Positions 16,233 to 25,964 of a DNA stretch of 64,000 bases are shown in pieces. The position numbers and the translations under genes are program-made. Source of the stretch: Martinezella rhizogenes (GTDB lineage: Bacteria > Pseudomonadota > Alphaproteobacteria > Rhizobiales > Rhizobiaceae); assembly GCA_013322215.1 (NCBI GenBank), contig JAAMEZ010000058.1, positions 1-64,000 on the forward strand. Direction: 5' to 3'. Below the pieces are notes generated by a model that made no database searches, was not told the origin of the DNA, and worked only from the letters and a program-made list of their open reading frames with translations. Within the stretch, counting starts at the first letter, position 1; the number at the start of each line of letters is the position of its first letter.

Positions 16233-16736
16233 ATGCAGCGCTTCAGCATACGCCGTCTGGATCGTGACAACGCTTCGATGTTCAGGGACATCCGCCTGGA
16301 AGGACTGGCCCGTCACCCGGAAGCATTTGGCGCATCGCACGACGAAGAGCTGGACTATTCGCTGACCCAGATTGGCGACAGGATTGAAAACAATGCCATA
16401 TTTGGTGGCTTTGCAGATGACGGAACGCTGGTCGGCGTCGTCGCGGTTGCACGATCAAAGAGCACGAAGATGCGCCACATCGCCACGATCTGGGGGATGT
16501 ATGTGCGCCCGGAAGGGCGAGGCACCGGCCTGTCACGTTCCCTGATGATCGCGGCGATCGACGAGGCGGGGCAAACATGCCGCTCGATCCGACTAACGGT
16601 TGTATCTTCCAACGCGGCAGCCATTCGCCTCTATGAATCTCTTGGCTTCAAGGCCTGGGCGGTCGATATGGAAGCGCTAAAAGTCGGCAATATCTATCAT
16701 GACGAAATACTGATGCGTCTTGATACAGGCGCCTGA
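16233..16736 (+). CDS. GNAT family N-acetyltransferase
   Basis: The start is placed at the ATG at 16233 (MQRFSIRRLDRDNA), which has AAGGGGG nine bases upstream; an in-frame ATG-like start at 16197 is less likely. The 167-residue product carries the GNAT motif A acetyl-CoA loop (GMYVRPEGRGTGLSRSLM, about residues 85-102) and motif B (NAAAIRLYESLGF). Substrate unknown. It follows the ECF gene in the same direction after a 92-nt gap. Confidence 0.88.
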   Translation: MQRFSIRRLDRDNASMFRDIRLEGLARHPEAFGASHDEELDYSLTQIGDRIENNAIFGGFADDGTLVGVVAVARSKSTKMRHIATIWGMYVRPEGRGTGLSRSLMIAAIDEAGQTCRSIRLTVVSSNAAAIRLYESLGFKAWAVDMEALKVGNIYHDEILMRLDTGA

Positions 16737-17046
16737 AAGAACTGCGCCGAAACTGCTCACAACAATCCCATCACATGGCAAACCGAGTGCATCTGTTGCA
16801 ATCCGGAACGACTGATGGCGACCAGAAAACAAGTCATTGCCGGAGCGGGGCGGTCGTGACCGACACTACTTGCAGCAGGCAATGCTTTACTGAGCATTAA
16901 CCATGATCTTCGGAATTTCTTCGGTGCGCTCAATTTGCATCGCAAAATGGACAAACTGCAATCATGATTAAAGCACCGTTAGGTGATTGGAGCGTAGCAG
17001 GATACCGGAATGAGGGACGTACCGGTAGCAGACCTCCGTCAAAGTA
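16737..17046. other. Non-coding gap upstream of rlpA
   Basis: No ORF worth calling. A 6-bp inverted repeat TACCGG/CCGGTA lies near 17002-17026. It probably holds the GNAT transcript end and the rlpA promoter. Confidence 0.4.
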
Positions 17047-18240
17047 ATGAGTAGCGGCTTGGGACAGATGATATTCGAAAATCGTGCAGTGACATACGCA
17101 ACGGGTATGCGTTGGTTTGCTCTCTCACTGATGTGCGCAACCATCACGGCCTGCGGAACGTCTCAAAAAGTTGCCTCGACGCGCCAGCACGGCAAGGAAT
17201 ATTTCTCCGAGAAGGAATACGGCGTGAAGGCGAGCCCTCGCGTCGTCAACAACGGCCCGGTGCCAAAGGGCGGCGGCCGCTTCATGGTCGGCAATCCCTA
17301 TCAGGTGAAGGGCAAGTGGTATTACCCCAAGGAAGATTTCGGCTATAACAAGGTCGGCATTGCGTCTTGGTACGGCTCTGCATTCCACGGTCGCCTCACG
17401 GCCAATGGCGAAGTCTACGACCAGCAGTCGCTGACCGCAGCGCACCCGACGTTCCCGCTGCCGAGCTATGCTCGCGTCACCAATGTCGAAACCGGCTCCT
17501 CCATCATCGTCCGCGTCAACGATCGCGGCCCATACCATCCCGGCCGCATCATCGACCTTTCCAACAAGACGGCACAGCTGCTCGATCTCCAGCACAGCGG
17601 CACCGGCGACGTACGCGTGCAATATGTCGGCCGTGCCCGCATGGACGGTCATGACGAGCCTTATTTGATGGCATCCTATATTCCGAAGGGTTCGCGCCTG
17701 CCCAGCATCAATCCGGGCGGCCAGATCGCGACCGGCGTGATGGTTGCTTCGGCCGGGCGCATGACCGCGGATCAGCTGCCGGATTCGTATACGCCGACAC
17801 CGACGCGCGCCAGCCGTCAGGTGCGCAGCTTTGATGCTACGCCGGCGATCGCGCCCATTCCGCGCCAGTCGCCTTATTCGGCAACGGCCTTCGCCGATGC
17901 GCCGAAGCCCGCTTATAATGGCGACAGGCGCAACAATCCGCCGCCGATGACCTGGAACGGCGGCGCGATGCCCGCCGTTGAGTCCGCCGAGCCCGTGATG
18001 ATCGTTCTGCCGCAGATCGGGCCGATCCCACGCGAGCGACCTGATTTTACGCCTCGCATGGCAAGCCTCGACAACCAGTCCCTGGGCTCCATGGTTGCCG
18101 GCTATCAGGAGACACCGGTCAAGACCGTATACGTCGATCTCGCCTTCGATGCCGTCATGGTTCGCAACGACGGCCTCACGCAGGAATCGATCCTGTCGTC
18201 CTATCGCCGCCAGCATCAGGGTACGACGCAGGTCGATTGA
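17047..18240 (+). CDS. rlpA: Septal ring lytic transglycosylase RlpA family lipoprotein
   Basis: The 397-residue product has a lipoprotein signal ending in ATITAC (Cys near residue 37). An in-frame ATG at 17107 (MRWFALSL) would give a more normal signal peptide, so the start is uncertain. The double-psi beta-barrel domain (about 105-195) shows GIASWYGSAFHGRLTANGE, YDQQSLTAAHPTFPLPS and VRVNDRGPYHPGRIIDLS, with the catalytic-type Asp/His. A proline-rich low-complexity tail follows. I see no SPOR domain, so binding to denuded septal peptidoglycan is not obvious. It lies upstream of the dac-tmk-holB run. Confidence 0.88.
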   Translation: MSSGLGQMIFENRAVTYATGMRWFALSLMCATITACGTSQKVASTRQHGKEYFSEKEYGVKASPRVVNNGPVPKGGGRFMVGNPYQVKGKWYYPKEDFGYNKVGIASWYGSAFHGRLTANGEVYDQQSLTAAHPTFPLPSYARVTNVETGSSIIVRVNDRGPYHPGRIIDLSNKTAQLLDLQHSGTGDVRVQYVGRARMDGHDEPYLMASYIPKGSRLPSINPGGQIATGVMVASAGRMTADQLPDSYTPTPTRASRQVRSFDATPAIAPIPRQSPYSATAFADAPKPAYNGDRRNNPPPMTWNGGAMPAVESAEPVMIVLPQIGPIPRERPDFTPRMASLDNQSLGSMVAGYQETPVKTVYVDLAFDAVMVRNDGLTQESILSSYRRQHQGTTQVD

Positions 18241-18310
18241 TCGGCGTCATTGCCTGAATCTTAACCCGTCACTAAAATAATCGTGCGGGTGGTCGGATGA
18301 AGGGGACGAT

Positions 18311-19522
18311 ATGCCAAAGCGCTTGATTCTTTTGTTCCTTTTCCTGCTCGGCGTCGGCAATGCCGCTGCCCTTGCGCAGCCGGCCGCACCAGGCGCTTTC
18401 GACACGAAAGCTGCGCAGGCATTCATGATCGAGGCGTCGACCGGCACTATTCTGCTCGCCAAAAACGAGGATCAGCTGATTTCGCCGGCGTCGCTTGCGA
18501 AGCTGATGACGTTGGATGTCGTTTTCGATGCGATCGGGCGAGGGGATATCAATCTCGACACCGAATATCCCGTCTCGGAAAATGCCTGGCGGACAGGTGG
18601 CGCTCCCTCGCGTGCGTCGACGATGTTCGCGGCTCTGAAATCTCGTATCCGCGTCGGCGATCTTATCCAGGGTATAGCCGTGCAGCAGGCGAATGACGCC
18701 TGCATCGTTCTGGCGGAAGGCATGTCTGTCAGCGAGCGCGAATTCGCGCGGCGCATGACGGCGCGCGCGAGAGAGATCGGCATGTCGCGGGCGACCTTCA
18801 TCAATTCTACCGGATTGCCGGATGCCAACGACCCCGATGGCGGCGGTAAGGTCTCCGCGCGGGAGATGGTCATGCTTGCGCAGGACCTGCAGGAGAAGCA
18901 CCCGGATCTCTACAAATATTTCGGGCAGGCCGACTTCACCTGGAACAAGATCTATCAGCGCAACAAGAACCCGATGCTTCTGCTCAATATAGGCGTGGAT
19001 GGCCTGGGGCTCGGCTTTGCCGAAAGCGAGGGCTTTTCGATCGTCGCCTCCATTCAGCGCGACGGCCGCCGGCTGTTCCTGGCGCTGGGAGGCCTGAAGA
19101 GCGACAAGGAACGCATCGAGGAAACGCGCCGCGTGCTCGAATGGGGCCTCAGCAATTTCAAGAGCCAGCGTATCTTCGCCGATGGCGAGGTGATCGGCGA
19201 CGCCAGCGTCTATGGCGGCGCTGCTTCCACCGTCGGCCTGCAGGCGAAAATACCCGTCGATGTCTATGTTCCGATCGAGACGCCGGATCGGCTGTCGGCG
19301 CGCATCGTCTATCGCTGGCCGCTGACGGCGCCGGTGGCTGCGGGCTACGAAGCCGGCACCCTTCGCGTGTTCCTGGGCGCGCGTCTGGTGCGGGAGCTGC
19401 CACTCTATACGAAGGAATCGGTTGAGCAGGGCACATTGGGTCGCCGCGCTTTCGATGCCTTCATGGAATTGACGGAATCGCTGCTGTTCTCCTGGCTGTG
19501 GGACAAGCCTTTGCCGACCTGA
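18311..19522 (+). CDS. PBP5/6-like D-Ala-D-Ala carboxypeptidase homologue with altered motifs
   Basis: The 403-residue product has a signal peptide and the peptidase S11 fold. The SxxK motif is intact (SLAK, about residue 62). The SxN position reads QAN (in VQQANDAC), and the KTG position reads GLG (GVDGLGLGFAESEG) where the second S11 protein of this window has GIKTGYT. A C-terminal PBP5-like beta domain follows (about 290-380). Loss of the KTG lysine should impair transpeptidase/carboxypeptidase chemistry. Neighbours tmk and holB are a rhizobial arrangement. AAGGGGA precedes the start. Confidence 0.85.
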   Translation: MPKRLILLFLFLLGVGNAAALAQPAAPGAFDTKAAQAFMIEASTGTILLAKNEDQLISPASLAKLMTLDVVFDAIGRGDINLDTEYPVSENAWRTGGAPSRASTMFAALKSRIRVGDLIQGIAVQQANDACIVLAEGMSVSEREFARRMTARAREIGMSRATFINSTGLPDANDPDGGGKVSAREMVMLAQDLQEKHPDLYKYFGQADFTWNKIYQRNKNPMLLLNIGVDGLGLGFAESEGFSIVASIQRDGRRLFLALGGLKSDKERIEETRRVLEWGLSNFKSQRIFADGEVIGDASVYGGAASTVGLQAKIPVDVYVPIETPDRLSARIVYRWPLTAPVAAGYEAGTLRVFLGARLVRELPLYTKESVEQGTLGRRAFDAFMELTESLLFSWLWDKPLPT

Positions 19523-19675
19523 GTGAGCCGCAAGGCTCGCGAAATCTCTGTTCACACCCCATATAGAGTGGCGGACACCGGGACATGCACGGTTCCACCT
19601 GGACATGTCTTGGGTTAAACAGGATGCGTATCGCATGCCGGACGAATGGCACGCGAAAAGTGCAGGACATGATCA

Positions 19676-20353
19676 TTGGCTGATGCAAACGGATTATTCG
19701 TAAGCTTCGAAGGCGGCGAGGGGGCTGGCAAATCCACCCAGATTCGCCGCCTGGCTGAACGGTTGCGCGAGCGTGGCCATGAGGTTCTGGTAACGCGCGA
19801 ACCCGGAGGCTCGCCCGGCGCAGAGGCGGTGCGGCACGTCCTGCTTTCGGGTGCAGCGGAAATGTTCGGCACGCGCATGGAAGCCATTCTCTTTGCCGCT
19901 GCCCGCAATGATCACGTCGAGGATGTCATTCGCCCGGCACTTTCGCGCGGCACCATCGTGCTTTGCGATCGGTTCATGGATTCCTCGCGCGTCTATCAGG
20001 GCGTGACAGGCAATCTCGAGCCTGACTATATCGAGGCTTTGCAAAGGGTTGCCGTCAACGGTGTCGTTCCGCACTGCACGCTGATTCTCGACATTCCCGC
20101 GGAAGTCGGTCTAGAGCGGGCGCGCAAGCGCGCCTCCGCCGTGACCGCACCCGATCGCTTCGAGAAGGAAGAGATGCAGACCCATGAGAAGCGCCGCGAG
20201 GCGTTCCTCGATATCGCCGCCCGCGAGCCCGAGCGTTGCCATGTCATCGATGCTCAGAAGTCGGAGGACGAGATCGCCGCTGAAATCGCCGGGATTGTCG
20301 ACAAGCGGCTCGGTGCTGCCAATATCGCTGCGAGATCGGAAGCGGCGCAATGA
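19676..20353 (+). CDS. tmk: Thymidylate kinase
   Basis: The 225-residue product phosphorylates dTMP to dTDP. P-loop FEGGEGAGKSTQ, the REPGG motif (about residue 42), CDRFMDSSRVYQG and a LID-like arginine-rich region identify it. The start is TTG at 19676: an in-frame stop lies at 19670-19672 and the first in-frame ATG is too far inside. AGGA lies seven to ten bases upstream. It overlaps holB by 4 nt. Confidence 0.95.
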   Translation: MADANGLFVSFEGGEGAGKSTQIRRLAERLRERGHEVLVTREPGGSPGAEAVRHVLLSGAAEMFGTRMEAILFAAARNDHVEDVIRPALSRGTIVLCDRFMDSSRVYQGVTGNLEPDYIEALQRVAVNGVVPHCTLILDIPAEVGLERARKRASAVTAPDRFEKEEMQTHEKRREAFLDIAAREPERCHVIDAQKSEDEIAAEIAGIVDKRLGAANIAARSEAAQ

Positions 20354-21381
20354 GCGACGAACGGCCGGGCGTCCTCGACGGCGCCATTCCTCCGCAGGAC
20401 AATGCGAAGCTCTTCGGCCATGAGGAGGCAGAAGCCTTCCTTGCGCAATCCTATCGCTCCGGCAAGGGCCATCACGCCATGCTGATCGAAGGGCCTGAAG
20501 GCATCGGCAAGGCGACACTCGCCTTCCGTTTCGCCAATCATGTCCTTTCCCATCCCGATCCGGCATCCGCGCCGGAGGTGATCGGCGATCCGGATCCGGC
20601 ATCGGTCGTCAGCCGGCAGATTTCCGGCGGGGCATCGCATAATCTGCTGCATTTGAGCAGGCCGGTCGACGACAAGACCGGCAAGGTGAAATCCGCGATT
20701 ACCGTCGACGAAGTGCGTCGCGCCGGAAAATTCTTTTCGCAGACCTCAGGCACTGGCAACTGGCGGATCGTCATCATCGATCCTGCCGATGATCTCAACC
20801 GCAGCGCCGCCAATGCCATCCTGAAAATCCTCGAAGAACCGCCGAAGCGCGCTTTATTCCTCGTATTGTCGCATGCGCCGGGCCGGCTTCTGCCGACGAT
20901 CCGCTCACGCTGCCTGCCTTTGAAACTCGCGCCGCTCGCGGATGATGCATTGCGCATGGCGCTCGAAAATCTTGGCGTGCCGGCCGGACAGGGGAGTGAA
21001 TTGCTCCCAGCTGCCAAGGGCAGCGTCAGCGAGGCGCTCAAGCTCCTGAACTACGGCGGCGGCGAGATCATCGAGGCCTATCGGCAGGTGCTTTCGGCTG
21101 ATGGACCTGCAGCCCGCAAGGCGATGCACCGCCTGGCCGATGCGCTTTCCGGCAAGGACAGCGACACGATCTTTGGCTTCTTCCTGTCACATATCGGCGA
21201 TGACATTATCGACCGGGCTCGCGCTGCCGCGCTTGGCGGCTCCATCTCCACGGCCGAGAGACTGGCCCGGCTGCACTCCGAGACAACGGAGCGCCTGAAC
21301 GTTTCGCAGGCCTATAATCTCGACCGCAAGCAGACGCTCATCACTATCCTTGGCGAGCTCAAGCAGCAGCTTTCGGTCTAG
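20350..21381 (+). CDS. holB: DNA polymerase III delta' subunit
   Basis: The 343-residue AAA+-like clamp-loader subunit has GPEGIGKATLAFRFA at the P-loop position and FFSQTSGTGNWRIVIID with NRSAANAILKILEEPP in the sensor-1 region. ATGA coupling to tmk indicates a common transcript. It lacks the SRC motif cysteine context expected of the gamma/tau subunits but has the SRC sequence TIRSRCLPL near residue 185. It opens and places the beta clamp during replication. Confidence 0.92.
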   Translation: MSDERPGVLDGAIPPQDNAKLFGHEEAEAFLAQSYRSGKGHHAMLIEGPEGIGKATLAFRFANHVLSHPDPASAPEVIGDPDPASVVSRQISGGASHNLLHLSRPVDDKTGKVKSAITVDEVRRAGKFFSQTSGTGNWRIVIIDPADDLNRSAANAILKILEEPPKRALFLVLSHAPGRLLPTIRSRCLPLKLAPLADDALRMALENLGVPAGQGSELLPAAKGSVSEALKLLNYGGGEIIEAYRQVLSADGPAARKAMHRLADALSGKDSDTIFGFFLSHIGDDIIDRARAAALGGSISTAERLARLHSETTERLNVSQAYNLDRKQTLITILGELKQQLSV

Positions 21382-21523
21382 ATTCCCTGAGTGGCAACTT
21401 ACGAAATACAACTGCGCACTTTTCTGAAATTATGAGCGAAAACCGCGAATGCGCACTTGCGGCCCCAAGCGGACACTGTACCGGCAAGCAAGCGCTACAG
21501 TGTCCGCAATGATCGCGTATGCC

Positions 21524-24010
21524 TTAGGCAACCGGGCAGGGCTGCATGTTCCAGATTTCCTTGGCATATTGCGAGATGGCGCGGTCCGATGAGAATTTGC
21601 CCGAGCCGGCGACGTTGAGGATCGCCTTGCGAGCCCATGCGCCACGATCGCCATAAAGCGTACTGAGCGCCTCGTCGGCATCGAGGTAGGAGACGATATC
21701 GGCCAGATGCATGTAACGGTCGCCGTTCTTCAGGAGCACGTCGTGCAGGGCTGAAAACGCGCCCGGTTCATTTGCGCTGAAATGGTTCTGGGCGATCAGA
21801 TCGAGCGCATGGCGCGTTTCCGCATCATTCTCATAATGCCAATAGGGATTGTACCAGCCGCGGCTGTCAGCGACCTCCTGGGCGGTCAGACCGAAGAGGA
21901 AGAAGTTTTCCTCGCCGGCCTCTTCGGCCATTTCGATCGTCGCACCGTCCCGCGTGCCGAGTGTCAGCGCGCCATTCATCATGAATTTCATGTTGCTGGT
22001 GCCGCTGGCTTCGAAGCCGGCCGTGGAGATCTGGTTCGAAACATCGGCGGCCGGAATGAGCCGCTCGGCGAGCGAAACGCAATAGTCCGGAAGGAAGACC
22101 ACCTTGATCCGGCCGGCTACCAGCGGATCCTTTTCGATCGTCAGTGCGAGATTGTTGATGAACTTGATGATGAGCTTGGCGACTTTGTAAGCGGGTGCCG
22201 CCTTGCCCGCGAAGAAGAAAGTACGCGGAGCCATGTTCATGCCGGGATTGGCGCGGAGACGGCTGTAGAGAATGATGACACGAAGCGCATTCAGCAGTTG
22301 CCGTTTGTACTCATGGATTCTCTTGATGTGGCAATCGAAGATGCTGTCGGGATCGACGATCTGCCCGCTGCTTTCCTTCAGCCAGCTGGCGAAACGCACC
22401 TTGGCATGGCGCTTTGCGCCGAGGAAGGCGTCGCGGAATGCCGCATCGTCCGCTAAGGGCTTCAACCGGCCGATCTGATCGAAATCGGCCACCCAATTAT
22501 CGCCGATCGCTTCGGAAATGACGTTCGACAGCTCCGGATTGGCAAGACGAACCCATCGGCGCGGCGTCACGCCATTGGTCTTGTTGTTGAAACGCTCTGG
22601 ATATAGCTCGGCAAAATCGCGTACTGTCGTGGTCCGCAACAGCTCGGAATGGATGGCGGCAACGCCGTTGGTGCTGTGCGATCCGACGATCGCAACATGC
22701 GCCATGCGGACCTTGTCCTCGCGCCCTTCCTCGATGAGGCTGACACGCTCCACGAGCTTGTCATCCCCTGGATGGCGATTGCGCACGTCGTCGAGAAAAC
22801 GGCGGTTGATTTCATAGATGATTTCAAGCTGGCGCGGCAGCATCTGCCGGAAATAGTGCAGCGGCCACTTCTCAAGCGCCTCCGGCAGGAGGGTGTGGTT
22901 GGTATAGGCCAGCGTGCGCTGCGTCAGGTCCCAGGCCTGATCCCAGCCGAGATGCACCTCATCGAGAAGGATGCGCATCAGCTCCGGCACGGTCAGCGCC
23001 GGATGCGTGTCGTTCATCTGTATGGCGACCTTGTTCGGAAGCTCGTTCCAGTCGTCATTGTCGCGGCGGAAACGGCGCAGCAGATCGGCGAGCGAGCAGG
23101 CAACCAGGAAATATTCCTGCGCGAAACGCAGGCTCTGTCCCATCTCGGTGGAATCGTCGGGATAGAGCACGCGCGTCAACGTCTCTGCGGCGATGCTGCC
23201 GACAAGCGCGCCGACGAAATCGCCAGAGCTGAATTCCTGGAAATCGAAATAGTCCGGTGCCGCAGCACTCCACAGACGCAAGCTGTTGATCGTCTTTCCG
23301 CCGAAGCCGACGATCGGCCGGTCATAGGGGACACCAATAAGCGTCGAAGGCTTGTTGGCGATGATTGCCAGCGCGCCCTGATGCATTTCGAAGCTGCATC
23401 CAAGCTTCACCTCGACGAACTGGCCGCGGCGCGATACTTCCCACGGATCCTGGCGGCGCAGCCAGTTATCCGGCTGTTCGTGCTGCCATCCGTCCTCTAT
23501 CGCCTGGCGGAACATGCCGTATTCATAGCGCAGGCCATAACCCATAGCCGGCAGTTCCATGCTCGCCATCGAATCGAGGAAGCAAGCCGCCAGCCGCCCG
23601 AGACCACCATTGCCGAGACCGGCGTCCGGCTCCTGCTCAAGAAGATCAAGCCAATCGAGGTTCGCCTCGCGGCTGGTGTTTTCGATGAACCGGTCGAGCA
23701 CGAGGTTCATGACATTGTTGCTCATCGACCGGCCGATCAGGAATTCCATCGACATATAATAGACGCGCTTGGGATTTGCCTGATCATAGGTGCGCTGGGT
23801 TCTGATCCAGCGTTCAGCCAGAATGTCGCGAACCGAACGCGCCATGGCTTCGAAACGCTGTCGCTGATAGGCCGTTGCCGGCTCGACCAGGGCGTCGGAG
23901 AGAAGATGACGCTCGAAGAATGTATCGGCCTGCCCAAGGTAAGGCATGGAGGTCAGATTTGGGAGATGGGCATGCTTTTCGACAGCATTGGCATGAATCA
24001 ATTCGTCCAC
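21524..24010 (-). CDS. glgP: Glycogen/maltodextrin phosphorylase
   Basis: About 828 residues, normal for the family. The enzyme releases glucose-1-phosphate from alpha-1,4-glucan. The GLGNGGLGRLAACFLDS motif, the PLP lysine motif EASGTSNMKFMMNGAL (near the C-terminus) and GTRDGA are clear. Start choice: an ATG lies at 24031, but AAGGAG (24022-24017) lies inside that reading and is spaced 6 nt from the in-frame GTG at 24010, so I prefer the GTG. It stands alone, not with glgBCA, and is convergent with holB. Confidence 0.93.
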   Translation of the reverse strand: MDELIHANAVEKHAHLPNLTSMPYLGQADTFFERHLLSDALVEPATAYQRQRFEAMARSVRDILAERWIRTQRTYDQANPKRVYYMSMEFLIGRSMSNNVMNLVLDRFIENTSREANLDWLDLLEQEPDAGLGNGGLGRLAACFLDSMASMELPAMGYGLRYEYGMFRQAIEDGWQHEQPDNWLRRQDPWEVSRRGQFVEVKLGCSFEMHQGALAIIANKPSTLIGVPYDRPIVGFGGKTINSLRLWSAAAPDYFDFQEFSSGDFVGALVGSIAAETLTRVLYPDDSTEMGQSLRFAQEYFLVACSLADLLRRFRRDNDDWNELPNKVAIQMNDTHPALTVPELMRILLDEVHLGWDQAWDLTQRTLAYTNHTLLPEALEKWPLHYFRQMLPRQLEIIYEINRRFLDDVRNRHPGDDKLVERVSLIEEGREDKVRMAHVAIVGSHSTNGVAAIHSELLRTTTVRDFAELYPERFNNKTNGVTPRRWVRLANPELSNVISEAIGDNWVADFDQIGRLKPLADDAAFRDAFLGAKRHAKVRFASWLKESSGQIVDPDSIFDCHIKRIHEYKRQLLNALRVIILYSRLRANPGMNMAPRTFFFAGKAAPAYKVAKLIIKFINNLALTIEKDPLVAGRIKVVFLPDYCVSLAERLIPAADVSNQISTAGFEASGTSNMKFMMNGALTLGTRDGATIEMAEEAGEENFFLFGLTAQEVADSRGWYNPYWHYENDAETRHALDLIAQNHFSANEPGAFSALHDVLLKNGDRYMHLADIVSYLDADEALSTLYGDRGAWARKAILNVAGSGKFSSDRAISQYAKEIWNMQPCPVA

Positions 24011-24346
24011 AACCTTCTCCTTTGAAATCAATTAGAGATTTTATAGTGCGCGATCCGGCCTTCGCCGCCGGACGGCGCGTATTCGCCAACATCCGACGGA
24101 CGTTACGATTTTTCGACCGCAGAAATGTGACGCATCTTGACCGTCAGTATGAGGTCTACCCCAGGAGGGCAGCCTCATTGGCCACAGGGCGGGCTATAGC
24201 GGATTGGCATGCAGCGAAGCGTGGGAGGATGCCTTCTGGCGGAAGAACCAGCTCTCCATGGTCCGATTGCCATCCTCTATGAGATGGCGGCAATCCTCTG
24301 TCGGATCATGTGGCGGCCGTTTGCCGATATCGTGAACCGGTGGTTT
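24011..24346. other. Non-coding gap between glgP and the hydrolase-like gene
   Basis: It should contain the glgP promoter. I see no supported ORF, hairpin or repeat. Confidence 0.4.
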
Positions 24347-24973
24347 TCATCGCGTTCTCGAGACGGCGCTTACAAACTCGCTCGAAGTCGTCACGATCGT
24401 ATCGCCGAGGAAACGCAACGCATCGATGGAGCGCATGGCTGCCGTTTCGTCTCCATGACCGCAAGCGTCTTCGATGACGATGGGAACAATCCCGAGATCG
24501 GCAGCATGCCTACATGTCGGCTCGATGCCGATTTCCGTGGCGATGCCGCAAATCGCCAGCGTGGAAAGTCCTGCATCGCGCATGGCCAATTGTAATGGTG
24601 TTCCTTCGAATGCCGACATGCCCAGCTTGTCAAAGACGAAGTCCTGCTCCTCAGGATAAAGTTCCGGCACGATCTCGACCGCTTCGCTGCCCCGAAGGAA
24701 CCAGGGATGCACCTTTTCCGGGTCGTCGGTGTGCTGCCAAGCCATTGCCATACGGGTCGCAAACAAACCCATCCATGGCTTGGGCAACGAAAGATGACGG
24801 CAGAAGGCCACTCGGATGCCTGCACTTCTGGCCACCGCTACGATTGTGGCAATGCGCCGAACCGTTTCATCCGAGCCTTTGACCTGTCGAGCGATACCGA
24901 TCTGCATGTCGTACACCAGCAAGGCGGTTCGATTTGGAGAAAGCCAATCGGCAAGCGTCGTGGGTATGGTCAT
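24347..24973 (-). CDS. Isochorismatase-fold hydrolase-like protein lacking the catalytic cysteine
   Basis: The 208-residue product has the cysteine-hydrolase fold: LLVYDMQIG with the conserved Asp near residue 22, FDKLGMSAFEGT with the conserved Lys near residue 114, and ICGIATEIGIEPTCRHAADLG. In canonical members the last motif carries the nucleophilic Cys at the sixth position after the first Gly of this GxxT block; here that position is Gly (EIG). It may represent a non-catalytic or differently working subfamily. Substrate unknown. Confidence 0.78.
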   Translation of the reverse strand: MTIPTTLADWLSPNRTALLVYDMQIGIARQVKGSDETVRRIATIVAVARSAGIRVAFCRHLSLPKPWMGLFATRMAMAWQHTDDPEKVHPWFLRGSEAVEIVPELYPEEQDFVFDKLGMSAFEGTPLQLAMRDAGLSTLAICGIATEIGIEPTCRHAADLGIVPIVIEDACGHGDETAAMRSIDALRFLGDTIVTTSSEFVSAVSRTR

Positions 24974-25157
24974 TGGCGCAACATCCCTGACTGCAGTCGA
25001 GAGTTCTTTTTAGGGTAAGCGGGTGCCTTTGCATAGCGTCGGCATTGGCGCCGCGGGAATCGGCAAGTCATCCGTTGACGGCACAATGTTGCCCACCCGA
25101 CAACCGAACCGGTTGACGGCACTCGTTCCATAATTCCGCATTTCTCTGTGAAACGCC

Positions 25158-25964
25158 CTAGGGAAAGATCAGCTTCCAGGCGACGATCGCCAGGGTGACG
25201 GCAAGGATGATGCGCACCGACCGCTCATGCAGGCGTGGCGCCAAGAGGCTGCCTGCGACGATGCCGGGAATGGATCCCACCAGCAGGGCGAAGAGCATCG
25301 TCCAGTTGATCTCGCCGATGAACCAATAGCCCATACCGCCGATCAGGGTCAGCGGCACGGCATGGACGATGTCCGAGCCGACAATTTCGCGGACATCCGT
25401 CTGCGGATAGAGCACCAAAAGCACGGTGACGCCGAGCGCACCGGCTCCGACCGATGTCATCGTAACGAGAATGCCGAGAAGAAGGCCGAGAACAACCGTC
25501 AGCATGGCGATAGTGCGCGGCGATATCGTTCCGCGCTCACCGCGCCACTTGCGGATTGCCTCCAGAATCTGACCACGGAAAATCAGCATCAGCGCCGTCA
25601 GAAGCAGAAGACAGCCCAATGACAGGGTGATGGCATGGGCAACGGCAGGGCTCTCGCGATTGACGCCTGCCATGATCCAGAGCATGGCGAGCGCTGCCGG
25701 AACGCTGCCTGAAGCGAGAAGACTGACGACCTTCCAATTGACCCGTCCGTGCATGCCGTGCACGGCCGTTCCAGCCGTCTTGGTGATTGCGGCATAGAGC
25801 AAATCGGTTCCAACGGCTGTTGCCGGATGGACGCCGAAGAGAAGCACGAGCAGGGGGGTCATCAGCGAACCGCCGCCGACCCCTGTAATGCCCACCAGCA
25901 TGCCGACGAAAAAGCCGGAAAAGGAATAAAGCGGCTGAAAGGAATCGATCAAACTCAAATTCAC
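25158..25964 (-). CDS. TauE/SafE (TSUP) family membrane transporter
   Basis: The 268-residue product has about eight hydrophobic segments and the TSUP opening GMLVGITGVGGGSLMTPLLVLLFGVHPATAVGTDL. A second half-repeat begins near residue 165 (TMTSVGAGALGV). The family exports sulfite, sulfoacetate and related organic anions; the substrate here is unknown. It is the last of three minus-strand genes lying between holB and metG. Confidence 0.88.
   Translation of the reverse strand: MNLSLIDSFQPLYSFSGFFVGMLVGITGVGGGSLMTPLLVLLFGVHPATAVGTDLLYAAITKTAGTAVHGMHGRVNWKVVSLLASGSVPAALAMLWIMAGVNRESPAVAHAITLSLGCLLLLTALMLIFRGQILEAIRKWRGERGTISPRTIAMLTVVLGLLLGILVTMTSVGAGALGVTVLLVLYPQTDVREIVGSDIVHAVPLTLIGGMGYWFIGEINWTMLFALLVGSIPGIVAGSLLAPRLHERSVRIILAVTLAIVAWKLIFP

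Noticed and set aside
18272..19636. 454-codon minus-strand frame
   Set aside because: Antisense to the PBP5-like gene; no domain.
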